Source: Patescibacteria group bacterium (lineage in GTDB: Bacteria; Patescibacteriota; Microgenomatia; UBA8517). From it: a stretch of 7,906 bases of DNA. The DNA is taken from NCBI GenBank assembly GCA_018826545.1, contig JAHKAL010000070.1, positions 1 to 7,906 on the forward strand, written 5' to 3'. The notes under the pieces are model-generated. The model was not told the origin of the DNA and did not search any database. It worked only from the letters and a program-made list of their open reading frames with translations. Position numbers and translations under genes: made by a program. This document shows, one piece after another, positions 1 through 6,500 of this stretch. Positions within the stretch are counted from its first letter, which is position 1. Each line of letters begins with the position of its first letter.

Positions 1-2
1 AT

Positions 3-146
3 GAAGCCAAAATCGGAAAAAAACTATTAGAAAAAAATACTTATAAGTGGAAAAAATACAAAGGCTTAGAAGAAAAGCAAAAAAAGAGTCAATTTTTAGC
101 GAGAAAAGGTATTTCTTGGGATTCAATTAAAAAACTTATAAATTGA
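3..146 (+). CDS. recX: RecX-like regulatory protein, C-terminal fragment
   Basis: An open frame enters from the left edge and ends at TGA 144-146, leaving 47 visible residues. The end of the fragment reads FLARKGISWDSIKKLIN, which resembles the last repeat of RecX proteins (a 'YL.RRGF.WD.I...L' pattern in a three-helix bundle). Upstream residues are lysine-rich and helical (KLLEKNTYKWKKYKGLEE), which also fits RecX. RecX family proteins bind RecA filaments and modulate recombination and SOS activity in the cytoplasm. The identification rests on a short tail, so another helical protein is possible. The start and most of the gene lie outside the window. A weak hairpin about 80 nt downstream may end its transcript. 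Confidence 0.6.
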   Translation, partial: EAKIGKKLLEKNTYKWKKYKGLEEKQKKSQFLARKGISWDSIKKLIN

Positions 147-226
147 CCAAAGGTTGTAAAAAAGGTAAAATTATCTTTTAGAGAGTCAAGGAATATGATA
201 AAAAGAAGCAATAAATTCTCTTCTTT

Positions 227-250
227 AAAAGTCTTAAATTAAGGCTTTTT
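227..250 (+). terminator. possible weak intrinsic terminator downstream of recX-like gene
   Basis: AAAAGTCTT (227-235) can pair with AAGGCTTTT (241-249) around a 5-nt AAATT loop, with one G-U pair, and the 3' arm ends in a run of five T. The stem is AT-rich with only two G-C pairs, so as a terminator it is weak. Its position between the recX-like stop and the rny promoter makes it plausible. Confidence 0.4.
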
Positions 251-275
251 AAACCTTCTTTGTCTTTCTTATAAT
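248..275 (+). promoter_or_regulatory. putative rny promoter
   Basis: A perfect TATAAT lies at 270-275. The best -35 candidate is TTTAAA at 248-253 (4 of 6 matches to TTGACA, 16-nt spacer), which overlaps the T-run of the upstream hairpin. A start about 7 nt downstream, near 282, would give a leader of about 12 nt that just includes the AGGT Shine-Dalgarno-like motif at 283-286 (a283, g284, g285, t286), 7 nt before the ATG. Confidence 0.55.
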
Positions 276-293
276 ATATTTTAGGTAAATACT

Positions 294-1544
294 ATGAACA
301 ACAAATCAGACGATTTAAAAATATTAGTTCAAGACTTGAAAGATCAGAGAAAATCTTTGGAGAAAAAAGAAGGACGTATTAAGAAAGATGAAGAGGAATT
401 AATTGAAAAATTATCCAGAGTTTCTAAAATGACTGTAGATGAAGCAAAAAAGGAGCTTCTGGACCAAGTCCAAAAATCTTTAACTTCTGAAATTGCCAAA
501 AAAATTAGACTCTCTGAAGAGAAAATTAAGCTTGAAGCTAATGGAAAAGCTAAAGAAATTTTAGCTGATGCAATGAAACATGCAGCAACTTCATATGTTG
601 CGGAATATACAATATCCTCAATAATTGTTCCAGATGAAAGTGTAAAAGGAAGAATTATTGGAGCGGGGGGTAGAAATATTCGTGCTTTTGAAAGAGCTGC
701 AAAAGTGGAGATAGAACTTGATGAAAGTAATGAAATCAGGATTTCTTCATTTGATGCAATAAGACGTGAAATTGCCAAAAGAGCTTTGGAGATATTAATA
801 AAAGATACCAGAATCCAACCTACAAGAATTGAAGAAGTTGTTAAACAAACAGCAAATCAAATGGATGATGTTTTACTGGAAGAAGGACAAAACATTTCTC
901 AAGAATGTGGTGTTTTTAATTTGCCAAATGAATTATTGAAATTAATAGGTAGATTTAAATTTAGAACTTCCTATGGGCAGAATCTTGCTCTTCATACGAT
1001 TGAAGAGACAAAGATGGGTGTTTCGATTGCAAATCAAATAGGTGCAAATCTTGATGTTGTGAAATTAGGATGCTTACTTCACGATATTGGTAAGGTTGTT
1101 ACAGAAGAAGAAGGAACCCATGTAGAGGTTGGTGTTTCAACTTTAAAAAGATTTGGTATTCCAAAAGAAGTTGTTAATGCAGTTGCAGAACACCATGAAG
1201 ATAAACCATTTTCTTCAATAGAGTCGGTTATAGTTTGGACAGCTGATGCAATTAGTGGTGCGAGGCCCGGAGCTAGATATGAACCTCATGAGGGATACAT
1301 TAAAAGAATGGCACAAATTGAAGAAATTGCATCTAAATTTAAAGGAGTGGATAGTGTATTTGCTTTTCAAGCAGGTAGAGATGTAAGAGTGATTGTAAAT
1401 CCGGAAGAGGTAAGTGATGATAAATTGACAGTACTGGCTCATGAAATTTCTAAAGCTTTGGAAAAAGAGGCAAAATATGCAGGACAAATAAAAGTGACTG
1501 CGATTAGAGAAGTTAGAGTGATTGATACAACTGCTGCTAAATAA
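294..1544 (+). CDS. rny: Ribonuclease Y, lacking the N-terminal membrane anchor
   Basis: RNase Y is an endoribonuclease that starts mRNA decay and processing. This 416-residue protein has a charged helical, probably coiled-coil N-terminus (about 1-95), a KH RNA-binding domain with GRIIGAGGRNIR at 119-130, and a metal-dependent HD domain. Visible HD residues are H234, the HD pair H263-D264 in LLHDIGK, H276 in THVEVG, H300-H301 and D318, followed by the conserved SGARPGARYE (321-330). The C-terminal GQIKVTAIREVRVI (397-410) is typical. Family members are usually about 510-520 residues and begin with a transmembrane helix and a longer coiled coil. Both the helix and roughly 90 residues are missing here. 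The frame upstream of ATG 294 meets a stop at 282-284, so the start cannot be extended. It is probably transcribed from its own TATAAT promoter. Confidence 0.95.
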   Translation: MNNKSDDLKILVQDLKDQRKSLEKKEGRIKKDEEELIEKLSRVSKMTVDEAKKELLDQVQKSLTSEIAKKIRLSEEKIKLEANGKAKEILADAMKHAATSYVAEYTISSIIVPDESVKGRIIGAGGRNIRAFERAAKVEIELDESNEIRISSFDAIRREIAKRALEILIKDTRIQPTRIEEVVKQTANQMDDVLLEEGQNISQECGVFNLPNELLKLIGRFKFRTSYGQNLALHTIEETKMGVSIANQIGANLDVVKLGCLLHDIGKVVTEEEGTHVEVGVSTLKRFGIPKEVVNAVAEHHEDKPFSSIESVIVWTADAISGARPGARYEPHEGYIKRMAQIEEIASKFKGVDSVFAFQAGRDVRVIVNPEEVSDDKLTVLAHEISKALEKEAKYAGQIKVTAIREVRVIDTTAAK

Positions 1545-1558
1545 AATTTCCCCAAAAT

Positions 1559-1587
1559 TTGACTTTTTAATTAAATTTCTCTATTCT
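1559..1587 (+). promoter_or_regulatory. putative HU promoter (leaderless geometry)
   Basis: TTGACT (1559-1564, 5 of 6) is separated by exactly 17 nt from TATTCT (1582-1587, 4 of 6). Transcription would start near 1594-1595, only about 3-4 nt before the ATG at 1598. No Shine-Dalgarno motif is visible before this ATG, which agrees with a leaderless or near-leaderless message. Confidence 0.5.
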
Positions 1588-1597
1588 TCAAACTAAT

Positions 1598-1873
1598 ATG
1601 ACAAAAAAGGATTTAATTGAGCTTGTTGCCAGAAAAGCTCACTTAACAAAAAGAGCCTCAGAAGAAGCAGTTGAAGTTTTTCTATCAGAGATTGGAAGAG
1701 TTCTTGCAAAGGGAGAAAAAATTGTTCTTTCAGGTTTTGGAACTTTCAGAGTTAAAAATATGAAAGGAAAAACCGTTAAAATCCCTAACACAGAAAAAAT
1801 GGTAACTGTAAAATCTCACAGATCTCCTAAATTTGTTGCAGGAAAAAAACTCAAAAGACAAGTAAATAGATAA
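1598..1873 (+). CDS. hup: HU/IHF-family nucleoid DNA-binding protein
   Basis: This 91-residue protein has the standard HU length. HU binds DNA as a dimer, bending and compacting it. The N-terminal helical half starts with MTKKDLIELVARKAHLTKRA, followed by the hallmark GFGTF at 46-50 and the C-terminal helix segment with PKFVAGKKLK (77-86). The DNA-binding beta arm (about 52-76) is unusual: the normal 'RNPxTG' tip is replaced by KIPNTEK, though proline 63, the intercalating position, is kept. The arm and tail are rich in lysine. The gene stands alone between rny and the ABC operon, with a promoter-like sequence directly upstream. HU and IHF subunits cannot be told apart here; single-copy HU is the likelier reading. 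Confidence 0.93.
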   Translation: MTKKDLIELVARKAHLTKRASEEAVEVFLSEIGRVLAKGEKIVLSGFGTFRVKNMKGKTVKIPNTEKMVTVKSHRSPKFVAGKKLKRQVNR

Positions 1874-1917
1874 ATTCTTCTTGTTTAGTTTTATTCAGTT
1901 CAGTTTAATTTTTGATG

Positions 1918-1923
1918 TATACT
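1918..1923 (+). promoter_or_regulatory. putative -10 box for the ABC exporter-miaA operon
   Basis: TATACT (5 of 6) sits 10 nt before ATG 1934, the same distance as the HU -10 box to its ATG. The -35 is weak: TTCAGT at 1894-1899, with an 18-nt spacer, is the best candidate. Initiation near 1930 would lie downstream of the alternative GTG codon at 1925, so this box argues for ATG 1934 as the true start. Confidence 0.4.
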
Positions 1924-1933
1924 TGTGCTTAAT

Positions 1934-2926
1934 ATGGATAGAGCAATTGTTGTTGATCATTTAACAAAAAATTTTGAAGTTAATGTAAAAAAACCAGGAC
2001 TCACGGGTTCGGTTTTGTCTTTGATTAAGCCTGAGAAGAAAATTGTAAGAGCACTAAAAAATATTTCTTTTTCAGTGCAACCAGGAGAGCTAGTTGGTTT
2101 TATAGGACCCAATGGAGCAGGGAAAACAACCACATTAAAAGTGTTATCAGGGCTTTTATATCCAACAAATGGATTTATTCAAGTTTTAAACTATGATCCA
2201 TGGGAAAGAAAGGAAGAATTCTTAAAGAAAATATCTTTGGTTATGGGACAAAAAAGGCAATTGTGGTGGGATTTACCCGCAATAGAATCGTTTGAGCTTT
2301 ATAAAGAAATATATGAGTTACCTCAACATGAATATGCCAAAAATTTGGAAGAGCTTGTTGATTTATTGGAAGTAAGAAAGATCTTAAATATTCAAGTGAG
2401 AAAGCTTTCGTTAGGTCAAAGGATGAGGCTTGAATTAATTGCTACACTTTTACATAAACCTGAAATTCTTTTTCTTGATGAACCAACAATTGGTCTTGAT
2501 GTAGTAGCTCAACAGAAAATTAGGGATTTTTTATATAATTACAACAGAAAATATAATTCCACAATTCTTCTTACGTCACATAATATGGATGATGTAGTTA
2601 ATTTAGCAAGAAGAGTTATTGTAATTGATCAGGGGAAAATTATTTTTGATGGAATATTGGACAATTTAGTTAGCCAATTTGCTAAAGAAAAGATAATTAA
2701 AGTTTCTCTATCAAGTGAAGAAAACATAAAAGAAATTGGAAAAATTGGAAAAGTAAAAAAAATTTCTTATCCCTTAGTTATTTTATCAGTTCCAAGGCAA
2801 ACTGTTGCAGTTGCTGCAGCGGAGCTTTTGCAAAATTTTCCAGTTGAAGATTTAACAATTGAGGAGACCCCAATAGAAGAAGTAATAAGAACCTTATTTA
2901 AAGGATCTATAAAAAATAAAAAATGA
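1934..2926 (+). CDS. ABC-2 type exporter, ATP-binding subunit (COG4586-like)
   Basis: This 330-residue ATPase would power the two membrane proteins encoded directly downstream. From ATG 1934 it shows Walker A GPNGAGKTT (58-66), the Q-loop glutamine 106 in VMGQK, signature LSLGQ (158-162), Walker B ILFLDEP (178-184) and the H-loop histidine 216 in TSHNMDD. The segments QLWWDLPAIESFELYKEIY and DEPTIGLDVVAQ are characteristic of the COG4586 group of uncharacterised ABC-2 exporters. The N-terminal extension before the first strand (KKPGLTGSVLSLIKPEKK) is also typical. A GTG at 1925 in the same frame would add three residues, but ATG 1934 fits the -10 box better. The stop overlaps the next start as ATGA. 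The substrate is unknown; relatives have been linked to drug or lipid-type export, but nothing here decides it. Confidence 0.92.
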   Translation: MDRAIVVDHLTKNFEVNVKKPGLTGSVLSLIKPEKKIVRALKNISFSVQPGELVGFIGPNGAGKTTTLKVLSGLLYPTNGFIQVLNYDPWERKEEFLKKISLVMGQKRQLWWDLPAIESFELYKEIYELPQHEYAKNLEELVDLLEVRKILNIQVRKLSLGQRMRLELIATLLHKPEILFLDEPTIGLDVVAQQKIRDFLYNYNRKYNSTILLTSHNMDDVVNLARRVIVIDQGKIIFDGILDNLVSQFAKEKIIKVSLSSEENIKEIGKIGKVKKISYPLVILSVPRQTVAVAAAELLQNFPVEDLTIEETPIEEVIRTLFKGSIKNKK

Positions 2927-3726
2927 AGAAATATCTTCAGGTCTTAAAAATTACGTTTCAACAAGAATTTGCTTATAGATTAAATTTCATTATGTGGAGG
3001 GTAAGGAATGTAATGCAGATTTTTTTGCTGTTTTTTTTGTGGACTAGTGTTTTTTCCGATCCTGCAAGACAGTTTTTTGGTTATGATAGGTCAAAAATTT
3101 TAACTTATGTTTTTGGTATTTTAGTAATAAAAGCTATTGTTTTTTCATCACGTACGATTGAACTCTCAAGAATTATTTCTGATGGGACTTTAGCATTATA
3201 TTTACTAAAACCAATAAATTTTTTTAAATATTGGTTTACAGCAGATGTTGCAAGTAAAATTCTTAACTTAAGTTTCTCTTTAGTAGAGAGTATTTTATTA
3301 TTTTTGATTTTAAAACCCGAGTTATTTTTTCAATCAAATCCGATATACCTTTTATTATTTTTTATCTCTCTAGTAATAGCGGTATTTTTGTTTTTTGCAA
3401 TTGTTTTTTTAATTAACATGTTTTCCTTCTGGGCCCCTGAAGTGGGCTGGGCTTTGCCGTTTTTATTTATTGTAATAATTGGTGATTTTCTTTCTGGATC
3501 TGTATTTCCTTTGGATATTTTTTCCGAGTCAGCCCAAAACATATTTTATTCACTTCCTTTTCCTTATTTAGTTTTTTTCCCTTTACAGGTTTATTTGGGG
3601 AAAATTTCAATTCCTACTGTAATTAATGGAATGTTTATTTCTTTTGGCTGGTTAATAGTTTTATGGTTTTCTATGAAATATGTTTGGGAAAAAGGAATGA
3701 AAAAATTTAGTTCAGAAGGGATATGA
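2923..3726 (+). CDS. ABC-2 type exporter, first membrane subunit (COG4587-like)
   Basis: This 267-residue membrane protein has about six hydrophobic helices, near residues 29-46, 60-77, 113-132, 141-166, 175-194 and 234-253. Between the second and third helices lies DGTLALYLLKPIN (87-99), a cytoplasmic motif typical of this permease family and repeated in variant form in the next gene. It should form a heterodimeric channel with that protein, driven by the upstream ATPase. It overlaps both neighbours by 4 nt (ATGA at 2923 and 3723), implying translational coupling and balanced production. It contains no binding protein or extracellular domain that would show the substrate. Confidence 0.88.
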   Translation: MKKYLQVLKITFQQEFAYRLNFIMWRVRNVMQIFLLFFLWTSVFSDPARQFFGYDRSKILTYVFGILVIKAIVFSSRTIELSRIISDGTLALYLLKPINFFKYWFTADVASKILNLSFSLVESILLFLILKPELFFQSNPIYLLLFFISLVIAVFLFFAIVFLINMFSFWAPEVGWALPFLFIVIIGDFLSGSVFPLDIFSESAQNIFYSLPFPYLVFFPLQVYLGKISIPTVINGMFISFGWLIVLWFSMKYVWEKGMKKFSSEGI

Positions 3727-4514
3727 AAAAAAAGATTAAAAAATATTTTAAAGTTTGGTGGCTTTTAAGTAGGAATTCTTTTATGTCTATGCTTTCAAAT
3801 CGTCTGGGTTCAATTTTCTTTTTATTAGGAAAGTTAATACGATTTTTTATTTATTTAGTTTTTATAGTAATTCTCCTTAAGGGAACAAATTCTCTTGCTG
3901 GTTATAGTTTAAATCAGACTGTCTTTTTTTATCTAACCTTCAATTTAATAGATATTTGTTCGCAATTCTTGTTTAGAGAAGTGTATCGGTTTAGACCTCA
4001 AATAGTTGAAGGGAGTTTTGATTTGGTTTTATCAAAACCAATAAATGCATTGTTCAGGTCTCTTTTGGGTGGGGCAGATGTATTAGACTTCTTTACTATT
4101 CCTCCTTTAATAATTGCAATGATTTTTGTTTCTCGGGGATTAAATCCTGGATTTTTTTCAGTAATTTTATATATGTTACTAGTTATTAACAGTTTAGTTA
4201 TTTCAGCAGCATTTCATATTTTTGTACTATCTTTAGGTATAGTAACTTTAGAAGTTGATCATACAGTATTAATATATAGAGATTTAGCAAATCTAGGAAA
4301 ATTTCCTATAGATATATATAGAGAGCCACTCAAAGGCTTTCTGACCTTTATTATTCCTATTGGTACAATGATGACATTTCCTGCCAAAGCTTTAATGAAT
4401 TTAGTTACAGTTAATACTGTATTAATTTCTTTTCTTATTGGAGGACTGTTTATGTTTTTGTCTATTAAATTTTGGAAATTTGCTTTAACAAAATATTCAT
4501 CAGCATCAAGTTAA
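3723..4514 (+). CDS. ABC-2 type exporter, second membrane subunit (COG3694-like)
   Basis: This 263-residue protein is the second channel half of the exporter. Hydrophobic helices lie near 30-52, 65-85, 120-138, 146-172, 205-222 and 231-252, after a lysine-rich cytoplasmic N-terminus. EGSFDLVLSKPINALFR (96-112) mirrors the DGTLALYLLKPIN motif of the first permease, showing that the two subunits are distant paralogues. LGKFPIDIYREP (191-202), in the loop before the fifth helix, is a recognisable family feature. The ATG overlaps the previous stop and is preceded by AGAAGGG, a usable ribosome-binding site inside the upstream gene. miaA starts 9 nt after its stop, so transcription probably continues. 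Confidence 0.86.
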   Translation: MKKKIKKYFKVWWLLSRNSFMSMLSNRLGSIFFLLGKLIRFFIYLVFIVILLKGTNSLAGYSLNQTVFFYLTFNLIDICSQFLFREVYRFRPQIVEGSFDLVLSKPINALFRSLLGGADVLDFFTIPPLIIAMIFVSRGLNPGFFSVILYMLLVINSLVISAAFHIFVLSLGIVTLEVDHTVLIYRDLANLGKFPIDIYREPLKGFLTFIIPIGTMMTFPAKALMNLVTVNTVLISFLIGGLFMFLSIKFWKFALTKYSSASS

Positions 4515-4523
4515 ACTTAGGAA

Positions 4524-5483
4524 ATGAATAAGTTATTAATAATTTGTGGTCCAACAGCAACAGGAAAAACTTCTTTGGGTATTTATCTGGCTAAAAGGTT
4601 TAAGGGTGAGATTGTCTCTGCGGATTCAAGGCAGGTTTATCAAAGGATGGATATTGGGACGGGGAAGGATATACCTAAAGGTGCAATTTATAAAAAAGTT
4701 AATAAAAAAATAGGGGGATATTACGAAACTAATGGTATAAAAATTTGGGGATATGATTTAGTTGATCCTAAAGATGAATTTAATGTCGCACAATATATAA
4801 GATTTGCTAGGGAAGTAATAAAAGATATCCACAAAAGAAATAAACTTCCAATTTTAGTTGGAGGTACTGGATTTTATATAAAATCTGTTGTTGAAGGAAT
4901 TGGTACAGCTGAAATTCCACAAAATATAGCTTTAAGAAAAAACCTTAAAAAAATTCCCAAAGATGAATTATTTGAAAAACTTGCGATTCTTGATTCTTCC
5001 AAAGCAGGGTCTTTAAATAAGTCAGATAAGGGTAATCCAAGAAGGCTTTTCCGTGCAATTGAAATTGCCACATGGAGACTTAGTAATTTAGGGTTACAAA
5101 ATAAGGAAGAAAAATTTGATTACGATACTTTTTTCATTGGCTTAAATATGCCCAAACAGGCTTTGCACAAAAAAATTAAAGTAAGGGTAGATAAAAGAGT
5201 AGAAGGAGTCAAAAAAGAGATTTCATATTTGTTAAAACAAGGAATCGATTGGTCTTCCCAATCTATGAGCTCTTTAGGTTATAGGCAATGGAAAGAGTAT
5301 TTTGAAGGCAAAGAGACAGAAGGAATGGCAATTAATAAATGGTTTTTGGAAGAAAAAAAGTATTCGAAGCGACAGATAACCTGGTTTAAAAAAAATAAAA
5401 AGATTTCTTGGTACTCTATAAATAGTTTTAAATGGAAAGAAAATGTGGAAAAGTTTATCGAAAAATGGTATTCTTCAAGTTGA
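4524..5483 (+). CDS. miaA: tRNA dimethylallyltransferase MiaA
   Basis: MiaA transfers a dimethylallyl group from DMAPP to N6 of A37 in tRNAs reading UNN codons, improving anticodon pairing. The 319-residue protein has the P-loop GPTATGKT (9-16), SADSRQVY (32-39) with the likely catalytic aspartate 34, LVGGTGFYIK (111-120), NPRRLFRAIE (171-180), SLGYRQ (250-255) and KRQITWFKK (282-290). The length is normal. After MDIGTGKD (42-49) there is a segment about 15 residues longer than in E. coli MiaA (roughly 50-80), and the usual GTAKP and following His-containing stretch are replaced by GTGKD and IKIWGYDLVDP. A TTAGGA site precedes the ATG by a few bases. It sits in the operon between the exporter and the AI-2E family gene, with no obvious functional link. 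Confidence 0.95.
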   Translation: MNKLLIICGPTATGKTSLGIYLAKRFKGEIVSADSRQVYQRMDIGTGKDIPKGAIYKKVNKKIGGYYETNGIKIWGYDLVDPKDEFNVAQYIRFAREVIKDIHKRNKLPILVGGTGFYIKSVVEGIGTAEIPQNIALRKNLKKIPKDELFEKLAILDSSKAGSLNKSDKGNPRRLFRAIEIATWRLSNLGLQNKEEKFDYDTFFIGLNMPKQALHKKIKVRVDKRVEGVKKEISYLLKQGIDWSSQSMSSLGYRQWKEYFEGKETEGMAINKWFLEEKKYSKRQITWFKKNKKISWYSINSFKWKENVEKFIEKWYSSS

Positions 5484-5486
5484 AAT

Positions 5487-6461
5487 ATGCCTAAGAAAAT
5501 TGAAATATCTCACAAAACTATTATCTTTACAGTAGTTTTTTTACTGTCTTTGTGGTTTTTGTTTTTTATTAAAGATATAATTTTTGCCATTTTTATATCA
5601 ATTTTATTAATGTCTATTTTTAATCCTTTGGTAACAAGGTTCACAAGCTGGAAAATACCTAGGTTTATTGCAGTTTTAATTACATATATCTTGGTTTTAG
5701 GGATGTTTGGATTTTCTATTGCTTGGATTATTCCACCTTTAATTGAACAGACAACTAATTTTGTAAATAATATTCCTGTTTTTCTAAAAAATTTGGGTTG
5801 GACGGATTTTATAAATTCAAATATATTAAATAGTTTTATGTCCCAAATAGGGGCCTTACCTAGTCAAGCAGTTAAGTTTGGGGTGTCAGTTTTTTCAAAT
5901 ATTATTTCAATTCTTAGTGTTTTAGTACTCTCTTTCTATTTTCTTTTGTATAGGAGTAAGTTAAATGACCAATTAGCTTTTATTTTTGGAGAAGATAGAA
6001 AAGCACAGGTTGGTAAGATTATTGATGAGGTTGAGATAAAATTAGGAAGTTGGGCAAGAGGAGAGATTATTTTAATGTTTTTTATAGGACTTCTTACATA
6101 CATTGGTCTTTTAATACTTGGTGTTCCATTCGCGCTGCCTCTAGCAATAATTGCAGGTATTCTAGAAATTGTTCCAGTTTTGGGACCAAATATTGCGGCA
6201 ATACCGGCTGTGGTTATTGGTCTAACTATTTCTCCATTAATGGCTTTGGCAGTTGCTGCTTTATGTTTTTTGGTTCAACAATTGGAAAACTATTTATTAG
6301 TTCCAAAAATAATGGAAAAATCTGTTGGTGTAAACCCAATAGTAACTTTGATTTCTTTAACAATAGGTTACAGAATGATGGGTATAGTTGGTATTATTCT
6401 TTCCGTTCCTTTGTTTTTAACAATTAAAATACTTCTTAAGGAATATTTCAAAGGTAAGTAG
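5487..6461 (+). CDS. AI-2E/PerM-family membrane transporter
   Basis: This 324-residue integral membrane protein belongs to the AI-2E (PF01594) family, whose members include TqsA and PerM and some Na+/H+ antiporters. Hydrophobic helices lie near 10-45 (two), 58-82, 133-155, 194-212, 214-248, 250-265 and 285-315. The region between about 83 and 132 is the soluble loop typical of the family. Conserved features are ARGEI (190-194), LGVPFALPLAIIAGILEIVP (211-230) followed by VLGPN, and QQLENYLLVPKIM (264-276) with GVNPIVTLISLTIG (281-294). The gene starts 3 nt after the miaA stop with no clear Shine-Dalgarno site, suggesting translational coupling. The substrate cannot be read from the sequence; the autoinducer-2 label is a family name only. 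Confidence 0.9.
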   Translation: MPKKIEISHKTIIFTVVFLLSLWFLFFIKDIIFAIFISILLMSIFNPLVTRFTSWKIPRFIAVLITYILVLGMFGFSIAWIIPPLIEQTTNFVNNIPVFLKNLGWTDFINSNILNSFMSQIGALPSQAVKFGVSVFSNIISILSVLVLSFYFLLYRSKLNDQLAFIFGEDRKAQVGKIIDEVEIKLGSWARGEIILMFFIGLLTYIGLLILGVPFALPLAIIAGILEIVPVLGPNIAAIPAVVIGLTISPLMALAVAALCFLVQQLENYLLVPKIMEKSVGVNPIVTLISLTIGYRMMGIVGIILSVPLFLTIKILLKEYFKGK

Positions 6462-6463
6462 TT

Positions 6464-6494
6464 TTTACCCAAATTTGCCTCTTTTTGGTATAAT
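6464..6494 (+). promoter_or_regulatory. rnpB promoter with extended -10
   Basis: TGGTATAAT at 6486-6494 is a perfect TATAAT preceded by the TGN extended -10 element. The best -35 is TTTACC (6464-6469) with a long 19-nt spacer, which an extended -10 can compensate for. It starts 3 nt after the stop codon of the upstream gene. Initiation at G6501, 7 nt after the -10 box, coincides with the first base of RNase P helix P1, which supports both calls. Confidence 0.75.
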
Positions 6495-6500
6495 ATGTTT

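Noticed and set aside
344..778. Minus-strand open frame opposite rny (144 codons)
   Set aside because: It lies wholly inside the rny coding region, where the plus strand has clear KH-domain conservation; the translation is a serine-rich product of antisense low-GC codons.
1545..1575. AAATTT-CCCCA-AAATTT palindrome after rny as a terminator
   Set aside because: The stem is only A-T pairs and would be too weak; the following T-run overlaps the HU promoter spacer, so the resemblance is probably chance.
1874..1917. HU-ABC gap as a terminator or riboswitch
   Set aside because: No stable stem or T-run was seen; only a short TTCAGTTCAGT direct repeat (1894-1904) is present.
1925..1933. GTG 1925 as start of the ABC ATPase
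   Set aside because: It would lie upstream of the predicted transcription start from the TATACT box and has no ribosome-binding site; ATG 1934 begins the family's usual N-terminus.
3003..3100. T-rich tracts in the permease genes as slippage or frameshift sites
   Set aside because: The reading frame remains intact with sensible membrane helices; T-rich codons for Phe and Leu explain the tracts.
6050..6427. Plus-strand open frame of 125 codons inside the AI-2E family gene
   Set aside because: The real frame shows the strongly conserved family motifs across the same stretch; the alternative product is rich in Asn, Ser, Cys and Tyr with no domain pattern.
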